The translations under genes were made by a program, and so were the position numbers. From the NCBI GenBank assembly GCA_036936605.1, contig JAUPFV010000002.1, positions 199,353,273 to 199,417,272 on the forward strand: a stretch of DNA of 64,000 nucleotides, in the 5' to 3' direction. Under the pieces are notes generated by a model, which was not told the origin of the DNA, did not search any database, and saw only the letters and a list, made by a program, of their open reading frames with translations. How positions within the stretch are numbered: position 1 is the first letter of the stretch; the number at the start of each line of letters is the position of its first letter. Positions 56,034-64,000 of the stretch are shown here, piece after piece. The DNA is from Limnanthes douglasii subsp. nivea. Lineage: Eukaryota > Streptophyta > Magnoliopsida > Brassicales > Limnanthaceae.

Positions 56034-59002
56034 TTAAGGTTGAGCCTTTGAAGATGGCTCACCTTCATCTGCTTTCTTGCCCTTAAAGTCGCTCTCCCTT
56101 TCGACTACCTTCTTGCCTTTGGGATCATTTTCCTCTTCGCCTGGGCTCTCTCCGGTCTTCTCTTCATCATCAGATGAAGACGCACTGGAAACTCCATCCT
56201 CTTCGCCCATTGTATAATATGGAAGGTCATCATCATCCACATAGAGCCACAAGTCCCCCAGGTTCCTCTTCGGAAATTTTTCATGAAAGAGTAGAACCAT
56301 GTCAGACTTCACCCTTTAAAGCAATGACTCTTCGCTTTTAATCATCTGGCTGGCATAGGCATTGATCTTGGCATTGATTGTAGCCTCTTGATCCCTTAAC
56401 AGAGCAGTTTTCTCCTCAGCAGCCTTGGTCACTGCATTCTCAAGAGCGATCTTGTCAGTGGTCAAATTGGTGATAATCTTCTCCTTTGCCAGGGTCTCTC
56501 CTTTTGAGACAGTAAGATCTTTCTCTACACCGGACAGCTTCTCCCGGAGGTCTTTGATGGTTTCTTCTAGGGTGGCAACTTTTGTGTTGCTTTCCTCTTG
56601 TTTCCTCTTCAGCTCTCATTTGCTTCCTTTAGCATGTCAGCATTGGCAGTAGCAGTGCGGAGGTCTTCGGACAGCTTTTCCTTCTCAGACTTGAGGTCTT
56701 TGATGATGTCTGCTTGACCCCGAACTTGTCTCTCCAGTGTAAGAACTGGCTGCACATTGCTAAGCAAGGAATGGGCTATGGTGTCCTTTTCACTAGAAAC
56801 AATGAAAGTCTTACCATTGAAGTTGACCGTATTGGAGCTGCTTGGAGGAATGTAGGGCCCTACGAATTCATCTCTGGGGAGGCCAATGAAGTACTCACCA
56901 AGCCCAGCTAGACCAGTGATGTCCACTTCATCGAGGTTGAGATCTCCCCCCTCCACCTCATCAGTATGAAAATCCCTTAGGATCTCTTCGGCCAGCGTTG
57001 GGTCAGAGGGGTCAGTGGGGAAAGAAGGCTCCGGATCCCGGAGAGCAAGCTCATCTCCTTGGGAAGCCTTTTTCTTCTTGGCTTCCCGGTCAGCGCCTTC
57101 ACCTACTTGTTTGCGAGTCTTCTTGGGAGCCCTTGGAGGTTTTGGAAGGTCTACTTCCTGCCTTTCGGTCTCTTGCTCCACCACTTGCAAGAGAGCTGCA
57201 TCGATTTGGCTCTGGGCCGGCCCCTCCGGGTCTGTTGGAGCATCCTTCTCAGCATCACTTGCTACCTTTTTGCCTCTCTTTTTGCCCTTCATTTTGCTTG
57301 GGGCTTTGGCCCGGGCAGGCAGGAAGAGTTTCCCATCTGGTTCGTGGGACCTTTTAAGCACAATGTCTGCAGGAGGTTCGGTGGTGAGCTCCTCCCAAGT
57401 TAGGTCTCTCCAACCTATGGTGTTCCACAGATGAGACCTTGCCATATTTCCACTAGTGAAAGCCTTGTGGAATCGATTCCCCCAGTTCTCTGCGGCACAG
57501 GCATTGATTTTGCCACAAGTAACCTGTCCGGCCTTTAAATAATCCCCGAACTCCTTAGGCAGTTCTGTTAGAACAAAAGAGAGACTAGTTAATTTAAACC
57601 AACTTAAAGAAGGAAGAAATGGACAAAGATTTAAAGTAAGAAACTTACGGTCACTCCTCCACCTGCTCCTGAGGAGGCTTGGGTTCTCTCCGGCCTTGAT
57701 CTTCTTGCCGTTTTCCCAAGCGCCACTGACAAACAAAAATTGGCTCCTCCATTTGCTCTCAGACTCCAAGAGATCATCAACAGCCTTGAGATCGTTCCCC
57801 ATATTGAAGTGGTAGAAGGGGAATTGGTGATGTTTGCAAAGGTTGGCCACTGCTGCAAACTCTTCCATAGGAAGAGGGATCCCGGACAGCCTTGATGCCA
57901 TGATGCATGACATCAGAGTATACCAACCATTGGGGCTCAGTTGGCTCGGACAGAGTTTGACCAGATGAAAATATCTGACAATCTCTGGATCCAATGGGAA
58001 TCTGAGTCCCCAATTAAATAGTTCTGTAAAGAAGACTATTTCGTTCCGCTTACAATCCATAGGGGTTTCTAGATCTATGGGAATCCTTATCTTCACGTTT
58101 TCTGGGATCCCCCATTTTGTGCACATTCGACCCAGGTCAGCAGTATGGATGACTGCATACTTGGTCTTCTGCAAGGCCAAGAGGTATTTGAGCTCAACTC
58201 TGTGAAAACACGGCCCCACCTTCTCTTCAAGGCACTCCGGCAGGTCCGGATGCCTCAAGCACAGTTTTTCCTTGCCTTTTTTGGCAGCAGCAGCATTATC
58301 AGTCTGGCCGGAGGACTCAGACTCGAAAGGGACTTCTTCAGCAGAGTCCTCCATTCTTTCCTCCCTGATTGTCGGGGGAATATCTGTGGTAGTGGTCCGG
58401 AGAGGATTAAAGCTTGGCTCATCCTGGCTTCCGGACTGCTGGCCTTCTGTGTTTCTTTGACTTCTCATCTCAGGCTGGGGCTCGGAGGCAGAAGTCTCTC
58501 TTGGAGGTACCGGACTGCTGGCCTCCGGACCAGATGGCCTTTCCCGGGGAGCTCTGATGGGCACTCCAGACCCAGAACTACTGTTTTTTGCCCCCGATTT
58601 GGAGGGAGTATTCTTGGAGGCTAGCCCTTTGACTAGCCGGCTTGTCCTTTTAACCACCAGCTTCTCCGGAGAGTGCTCTGTGTCAGACCCCATTGCGATA
58701 AAAGGCGAAGGTTTCCTAACACTGGTAACTGTAACTCCTGGCTCAACAGCAGGTACTGACTCCTAAACTGAGGAACCAGAGACTATAGGCGAGAGGGTGG
58801 ATTGAAATAACTTTTTGGGCTTAGTACCTTTAGAGGAGGATGAGCCTCGATCTGACTTTGTAACGGAGGCGACTGGTTTATCAATGGGTGATGAAGGTAG
58901 CCCTGCTGCTATTCGTCTCTCCTTCTCAACTTTTTGTGCTCTTTCCAACTCTGAAAGATTGAGCCACCCACCTTTGATCAGTGCTGTCCTTGCTGTAAAC
59001 AT
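56034..59002 (-). pseudogene. Antisense ORF of element D (PF04195-like, most complete copy)
   Basis: On the strand opposite gag-pol. Exon 1 (59002-57649) starts MFTARTALIKGGWLNLSELE, has a Ser/Pro/Arg-rich leader and then a domain like PF04195 'putative gypsy type transposon' (58270-57700; NWGLRFPLDPEIVRYFHLVK, LSPNGWYTLMSCIMASRLSG). The intron 57648-57565 is 84 bp, GT-AG, phase 1 as in C, and free of stops. Exon 2 carries a Lys/Arg-rich linker, a coiled coil (56760-56320) and the conserved block VKSDMVLLFHEKFPKR (56313-56266), ending in an acidic Lys-rich tail. Lesions: TAG at 58763, a frameshift near 56612 and TAA at 56316-56318. Nuclear-type basic stretches suggest a nucleic-acid role, but no function is known. 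Similar antisense genes have been described in Tat elements such as maize Grande. Confidence 0.85.
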
Positions 59003-59099
59003 AAACTACTAAGAAAACCTTTGATTTAGAGAGAGAAAGCTCTGAGTAAATTTGTAGAGTAAATGTGAAAGAGATAGTAAAACAGTAGAAAGTGAGTTT

Positions 59100-59289
59100 G
59101 AATTTATAGTGAAATCTGAAAAAAAGAGTTGATTCCTAGGAGAATTCGAAAAGTTTGGCAATGATTAAAAGACGGCGCTGATGTCACCATTTGTAATTAA
59201 AGAGTTTGCTTTTCGAAGGAGGTGGGTTCGAAATTCAAGGTGAAAAAACGGCTGGAATGACCAATCAGAGAGCGACACGTGTCCCACGA
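59100..59289 (-). promoter_or_regulatory. aORF promoter, element D
   Basis: On the minus strand a G-box in TCGTGGGACACGTGTCG (59273-59289) is followed about 165 bp later by the TATA box CACTATAAATTC (59100-59111). The ATG at 59002 is about 100 bp after that. The order and spacing are the same as in C and A. Confidence 0.7.
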
Positions 59290-59422
59290 ACTCTGGCAAA
59301 AACCGTTTTGAATTCGTGAAGCTTAATCTGTCCGGGTAAACCCATCGACCTGTCCGGATTGGAAACCACTTCTGACGTCGGACTGTTTTTCAGTTCTTTG
59401 ACAAGAATACTTGCTCAAACAC

Positions 59423-59438
59423 CTAAAAAAGAGGCTCC
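59423..59438 (+). other. Polypurine tract, element D
   Basis: CTAAAAAAGAGGCTCC directly precedes the TGATGAG of the 3' LTR; it differs slightly from the AAGGGGCTAC of A, B, C and F. Confidence 0.7.
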
Positions 59439-59934
59439 TGATGAGTCTGAATTCAGCATGCTCCCCGAACAAGGGCAAATCGGTCTAGTCTCTCCGGATA
59501 CCGGACAAGTCACATGGACATGGATCGAACAGGTCACTTGGACCGGACAGATTACTTTGAACACTATGAACATAGGGCTGTTCGAACTATGACAAAAGTA
59601 CTAAAACACCTAAACACTTCTTGACTAAGCTACTTTCTCTCCTACTTAGAGCTCATGGGTCTTTAAACATGACCCGAGTCCATTAAACATGACCCGAAAG
59701 CCCATAAGGGCCCAATATCACGGTATAAATACCCAACCACCTGCATTAACTATGGGTAATGAGAATTAACTGCTACCAATCTGCTTAATTATCTCTCTAC
59801 TCTCTACTCTAAAACAATTAAACACCCACACACCACCTTTAAACACCCACACACCACCTTTAAACACCCACACACCACCTTGAAACACCAACTGAAATTA
59901 CCAGCCTACCCTTAGGCGATTATTATCCTCACCA
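59439..59934 (+). mobile_element. 3' LTR of element D
   Basis: 496 bp, TGATGAGTCT to CCTCACCA, TATA at about 59722-59734. It is longer than the 5' LTR mainly by one extra ~20-bp CACCCACACACCACC unit. The target duplication CTAAC follows at 59935-59939. Confidence 0.95.
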
Positions 59935-59939
59935 CTAAC

Positions 59940-60144
59940 GCTCCAGATTTCTCCTTAATTCTTTTTTCTGCTTGTTTTATTGCTCTCAACGTCTTTATTT
60001 TAGCCCTCAGCTGGTCTCGCTCCTCGATGGTATATTCCTTGTTTTCCCTTGCACTTTCCACCTCTAGGGGTGGAACATTCTGCTCATTCGGATCTATTTG
60101 AACTGCTTTGCTTGCTGATTTTGAATGTAAAATTCAGGTACCGT
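59940..60144 (-). pseudogene. gag N-terminus of element C (part 1, right of D)
   Basis: The minus strand starts after the primer site with ACG GTA CCT GAA, reads VPEFYIQNQ and, after a frameshift, an Arg/Glu/Lys-rich helix (AEKRIKEKSGA). The helix continues across the D insertion at 49362. The codon matching the D start ATG is ACG here. Confidence 0.7.
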
Positions 60145-60149
60145 CGCGC

Positions 60150-60167
60150 TCCCACTGCAGTCGCCAA
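60150..60167 (-). other. Primer-binding-site-like sequence, element C
   Basis: Minus strand TTGGCGACTGCAGTGGGA lies just inside the C 5' LTR. Confidence 0.7.
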
Positions 60168-60169
60168 TT

Positions 60170-60352
60170 TGGTGTGGTTTATTTCTGCCCGAGGGTAATC
60201 TAGTAAAGTCTTTAAAAAGTGTTTTAGGTATTTTGTGATGTTTTTGTGTTTAGTGTGAAGAGTAGAGAGATAATTAAGTTTCCTACTAGTAATAAATTCT
60301 GATTACCCTCATTAATGAAAGTGGTTGGGGTACTTATACTTAATTACTGACC
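60170..60352 (-). mobile_element. Partial 5' LTR of element C
   Basis: The primer-site half of the LTR, about 8% different from the matching part of 39687-40065. It breaks at ACTGACC/ATTAG, where the sequence switches to a copy of B gag. Confidence 0.85.
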
Positions 60353-60600
60353 ATTAGATGAACTGCTAGAATATTCCGACGTGGAGCTCTCCACTTGTTT
60401 GGCTCGATGTATTTTGTTGGAGCTGAGATGACTCTTTAAGGACTGCTCATTTTCACCACGATTATCAGTAGGGTGGAGTGCTGACGCACCATATTTTTCT
60501 TTAATTCCTTTTTCTGCTTGTTTTTGGGCCCTCAAAGCCTCAATTTCGGCCCTCAATTGAGCACGCTCCTCTTGCATGGACTGTTTTTTATTGCTATTAT
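60352..60600 (-). repeat. Duplicated B gag segment between C LTR copies
   Basis: Identical base for base, as far as I can read, to 39438-39686. It includes the B gag N-terminal helix and ATTAT. It belongs to the other flank of element C and is out of place here. Confidence 0.95.
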
Positions 60601-60979
60601 TAGTGTGGTTTATTTCTGCCTAAGGGTAATCTAGTAAAGTGTTTAAAAACTGTTTTGGGTATTTTGTGATGTTTTTGTGTTTAGTGTGAAGAGTGGAGAG
60701 ATAATTAAGCTGCATACTAGTAATAAATTTTGATTATCCTCATTAATGAAAGTAGTTGGGGTATTTATACTTAATTACTGACCCATAGGCTTATTGGGTC
60801 GGGTCATAAAATCGGGTCAAGTTTAAGGACCCATTAGTAATATGGTTTGAAGTGATTAGTAACTAGCTTAGTCAACACTTAATACATTTGTCCTGTTCAG
60901 AATTTCATTGTGGTGGTTTGGTCCGAATTGCCCTTCAGATTTAGTCAAGGCACAATGACTCTAATATTCAAACTCATCA
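60601..60979 (-). mobile_element. 5' LTR of element C, full copy
   Basis: 379 bp, full length. 60601-60805 is identical to 39687-39891; beyond that the two LTRs differ by roughly 8%. The exact target duplication ATTAT follows at 60980-60984. Confidence 0.92.
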
Positions 60980-60984
60980 ATTAT

Positions 60985-61120
60985 AATTGACATGGGATAC
61001 AGTAGTGTGCTCATGATTTTCTTTCACTCATTCCACCTCCGAAAGTGGAGCATTTTGTGCATTTAGATCTATCCGAACTGGTTTTTTTTACTAGTTTTGA
61101 ATTTGTAATTCAGTCACCGT
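60985..61120 (-). pseudogene. gag N-terminal leader of element B (part 1)
   Basis: The minus strand starts ACG GTG ACT GAA TTA, matching D (ATG GTG CAT GAA) and C (ACG GTA CCT GAA). It runs with small indels to the C insertion site at ATAAT, and continues at 39681 on the other side of C. Confidence 0.65.
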
Positions 61121-61124
61121 TGTC

Positions 61125-61142
61125 TCCCACCGTGGTCGCCAA
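61125..61142 (-). other. Primer-binding-site-like sequence, element B
   Basis: Minus strand TTGGCGACCACGGTGGGA lies immediately inside the B 5' LTR, differing from D by one base. Confidence 0.75.
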
Positions 61143-61144
61143 TT

Positions 61145-61482
61145 CGGTGAGGATAATTTTTTATTAAAGGGTATTTTGGGGAGTTTGTCAGTTGAATCTT
61201 ACTTTTTGGATAGTGAGTAGTGAAATAACGGAGATGTGTGCTTATATTTAATGTCTTCTAGAAACAATCCAACCTATTAAATGAATTTGGTTGGGGTATT
61301 TATACTATTTCTTTGACCCATTGGCCTTATGGATCGGATCCTGGATTTGGTTCAGTGTTAGCACACAGTTGAGTCACGTATTGTCTGGTCGGATCATTTT
61401 TAGTTTGTATAGTCTAAGATATACCCGACCTACCCTTCCGGTTTTCATAAGAATGTCCTTCCAAAAAGTTCTTATCCTATCA
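61145..61482 (-). mobile_element. 5' LTR of element B
   Basis: 338 bp, minus strand TGATAGGATA to CCTCACCG, with TATA core TATAAATACCCC. Partner of 31516-31854. Target duplication CGCAT at 61483-61487. Confidence 0.9.
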
Positions 61483-61487
61483 CGCAT

Positions 61488-61935
61488 AACATAATAACCT
61501 AAACGTATGACCATACATCCTAAGAGTCCAAGTGGCTTCCATAATGGGTAATTATATCACATCATATGACCATACATTCACAACATTATATGCTTCTTAA
61601 TTCGAAAATAATAGGGTCACGTAACTGTGAACCCCTAAACACATAGCACATCACCCAAACATGACATACACATAATATAATCAGCCAACCTAATCACCCA
61701 ATCTGAAATAAAATAATCCATGGGCATACAAGGCATTACCCGTACATCTTAAGAGTCCAAGTGGCAGCCATAATGAGTAATTATATCACATCATATGACC
61801 GTGAATTCACGACACTATATGCTTCTCAATTCGTAAATAACAGGTTCACATAATTGTGAACCCTTAAAGACATAGCACATTACCCAAATTTGACATACAC
61901 GTAACATAATCAGCCAGCCTAAACATGCCAGAAAT
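61488..61935. repeat. ~238-bp tandem repeat, right array
   Basis: CTAAGAGTCCAAGTGGC at about 61512 recurs as TTAAGAGTCCAAGTGGC at about 61750, a 238-bp period. Both units include TAATTATATCACATCATATG, AACCCCTAAACACATAGCAC-like sequence and TGACATACAC. The left partner is 31316-31515 across element B. Confidence 0.88.
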
Positions 61936-63547
61936 GCTACACAATGCAAGAGAAATATATTGTTCCATCATATATATGAAACTAAAGTGGATAACTTTTT
62001 TTTGTTATAAACCTGCATACATATATACATAAATACATACAAACGATATTATAAATTTCAGAATTGGTTGGTTTCACCTCCACAGTCGAAGCATCATAAA
62101 AATAGAACTACAATATTGCATTTTTGGGTTTGAACCACTCGTGTATTAAAAAACATAACTGAATGATCATATAAATATATAAATTTTACGTGAAATAAAA
62201 TAAATGAATCACGTAAATCAGATAACCAAACCAAAGATATGACCTTCTAAATGCAGAAATTCAAAACCAAAACAATAATATGGATTCACTGCAAACTACA
62301 ACTCACATAGGAAAACTGCACTTACAACGAGTTTATCGTAGGTACAGAATGACAAATAAACAAATTAAGTAAGAAATGATTAATAGAAAAATGCATAATC
62401 AAAATGACATTAATATTCAAAATGGTATAAATGTTCATCGGTCCTCCCTGAGTATAATAGAAAGTGTAATCCTATAGAAATAAAATTACAATTTTATTTA
62501 CTAAATGATTTTTATTATCCTAAGTTCCCTTAGTAGAAAACTACAAATCCTTGAAAAACAACGCTTAAAATGCTTACAGCATCAACTGAATAAAACATAT
62601 TCAAATTAGACAATAGCGAGAAATCTCCTCAATCATCCTAAAAACAAAAAATAAGGAAATACCTTCATGATTGTTTTTCAACTTTTACCTTTGCACAACT
62701 ATGCTTTCTTCTTCTAGTTGTGTTATGTTTCACATTAAAAAATACAAGTTTTTATATGGTCTCCTGAGAAATAAACATTTTCTATTGAGAAAGAAACATT
62801 GTCTATTGAGAAAGAGACATTCTCACATGATGTATCATAATATATGGATAATAACGACTAAAAATTATGGTTGGTCACAGGAGTTGGTCACTTGTTACAA
62901 AACTACAACTTATTTTATATTTGTATCAAAATAGTCATTTTGTTGTATTAGTGGTCACTACTCTTGGTCTTTGTCTGCTTTTTGGTCATCAATAGTGACC
63001 ATAAATACAAAAAAAACAAAAAAAATGATCGTTTTAATAAAAATATAATTTAAATGACTATTTTGAAGCAAGTAACCAACTCCGATGACGAACTAAAGTT
63101 CTTAGCCGGATAATAACTCTAAACATTAAAAAAATCGTTAAAATATATTTGATTCACAAAATACAATTTTTTAATAATTTTAAGTCATTATCATCGAATA
63201 CCAACCCAACAACACTATACAAATCTAAAACGTAACAATATTTATTATTATATTCAAATAGTCGTAGTGATTTGAGAATACAATATAAATTCAGAGTTAT
63301 GACAAATAATATCATAGATATAATTTTTTAATTTTGTTGGTTGTCCGATTCAAATCCATTTAGTTTAATTTTTTCGTAAATTAAAACCAAAATCGAATCG
63401 AATTAAATTCGATTTAGTGTTTTTATAATTTGAAACTTAAATGGTATTTATTAGAAAACCAATATCGATATATATTAAATTTGATTCGATCGGTGATTTT
63501 GAATTTTGGCTTATACTCATTTCAGAAATAAAATCAAATATTATATT
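61936..63547. other. AT-rich intergenic DNA
   Basis: No supported gene. 62750-62825 holds a short tandem repeat (TTGAGAAAGAAACATT/CTATTGAGAAAGAGACATT). 63330-63540 is rich in AATCGAATCGAATT-type words, as in some MITEs, but no ends were found. Confidence 0.4.
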
Positions 63548-63960
63548 TGGTGAGGTGTATTTTTGTTTGAGGGTAATTTTGTCCAGAGTTTTGTGGTATT
63601 TTGAAGGTATTTAATGTTTGGATAGAGTGTAGAGGGAGAATTGAGTTGTCTAGTTGTATTTAATTTTCATTACCCTCATTTAATGTAGGTGGTTGGGTAT
63701 TTATACCCTTATCTTTTGGGCCATATGGGCTTTTGGGTTGTGTTTAATGGATTCTGGTCGAGTTTAAAGACCCACTAGCTTTTAAGTAAGCAAGTAATTA
63801 GCTTAGTCATGAAGTGATTAAGTTTTTAATACTTTAGTTCTGTTCGGACAGTTTAGTAAGTGGAGGTTATCCGAATCGTCCCTGTCCGGTTAGGTGGATG
63901 ATGTCTGAATTGCCTCTGTCCGGTTCTCACAAAGAGTGGTGACAAAATCCGGACTCATCA
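63548..63960 (-). mobile_element. 3' LTR of element F
   Basis: 413 bp, minus strand TGATGAGTCC to CCTCACCA, with TATA core GGTATAAATACCC at about 63692-63704 (plus GGGTATTTATACCC). The start TGATGAGTCCGGA is like D. The rest of the element lies beyond the window. Confidence 0.85.
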
Positions 63961-63976
63961 GTAGCCCCTTTTTTAG
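63961..63976 (-). other. Polypurine tract, element F
   Basis: Minus strand CTAAAAAAGGGGCTAC adjoins the LTR TGATGAG, the same tract as in A. The antisense ORF, if present, would start beyond the window. Confidence 0.75.
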
Positions 63977-64000
63977 GTGGTGTTCAAAGGCCTTAAACAA

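Noticed and set aside
56998..57434. Overlapping plus-strand frames of 110-139 aa
   Set aside because: They are shadows of the GC-richer D antisense ORF on the other strand; no family resemblance.
58763..58765. TAG in the D aORF and TAA in the C aORF as a shared recoding site
   Set aside because: Aligned base by base they fall in different codons and arise from different changes, so they look like separate mutations.
58145..58766. Plus-strand frames of 62-159 aa
   Set aside because: Also shadows of the D antisense ORF leader.
61488..61935. CRISPR-like array
   Set aside because: The repeat period is about 238 bp with no spacer structure and the genome is a plant.
62671..62934. 87-aa frame with LLRNKHFLLRKKH repeats
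   Set aside because: Low-complexity product of a short tandem repeat in AT-rich DNA with no family match.
1..64000. tRNA or rRNA genes
   Set aside because: No cloverleaf-type tRNA or rRNA segment was recognised; the TTGGCG words are retrotransposon primer sites.

Overview
The window is nuclear DNA from a flowering plant, probably a eudicot. It is AT-rich, its one cellular gene has ordinary GT-AG introns, and almost everything else is transposable elements of plant lineages: Ty3/gypsy Tat-type retrotransposons with an antisense gene, an L1-type LINE, a Mutator-like element carrying a ULP1-type protease gene, and MITEs.

Layout. 1-5419: 3' part of a Tat-type element (A, + strand): integrase tail, antisense ORF remnants and 3' LTR. 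5420-16900: a decayed Mutator-like element with a broken ULP1 (C48) protease gene on +, a deleted mudrA transposase on -, a 279-bp tandem repeat and many short repeated words. 17043-19168: the only apparently intact cellular gene, a six-exon FtsJ/RrmJ-type 2'-O-ribose methyltransferase of 224 aa. 19912-25160: an old Tat-type element (E, +) with candidate 5' LTR, primer site, shredded gag-pol and a minisatellite. About 25480-29500: an L1-type LINE on -. 30146-30610: a MITE with about 100-bp inverted repeats. 31316-61935: a ~238-bp tandem repeat split by a three-deep nest of Tat elements. Element B (31516-61482, -) contains C (39687-60979, -), which contains D (49368-59934, +). Target-site duplications and hand-estimated LTR divergence (B about 14%, C about 8%, D about 2%) agree on the order B, C, D. 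63548-64000: LTR and polypurine tract of another Tat element (F, -) running off the window.

How the parts work together. Element D is the reference copy: LTR, primer site, gag-protease, RT, two RNase H domains, integrase, a conserved post-integrase motif, then a second gene on the opposite strand (aORF), the polypurine tract and the 3' LTR. The aORF recurs in A, B and C. It carries a domain resembling Pfam 'putative gypsy type transposon' (PF04195), one short intron, a conserved C-terminal block, and in A, C and D its own TATA box about 100 bp before the start with an upstream CACGTG box. In B, C, D and E the protease and RT frames are separated by one stop at the same aligned position, followed by CAG and a pyrimidine-rich codon, resembling the leaky UAG-CAR-YYA context. 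These two features, plus a template-switch scar in the C LTR, are the observations most worth following up. No RNA genes or CRISPR arrays were found.
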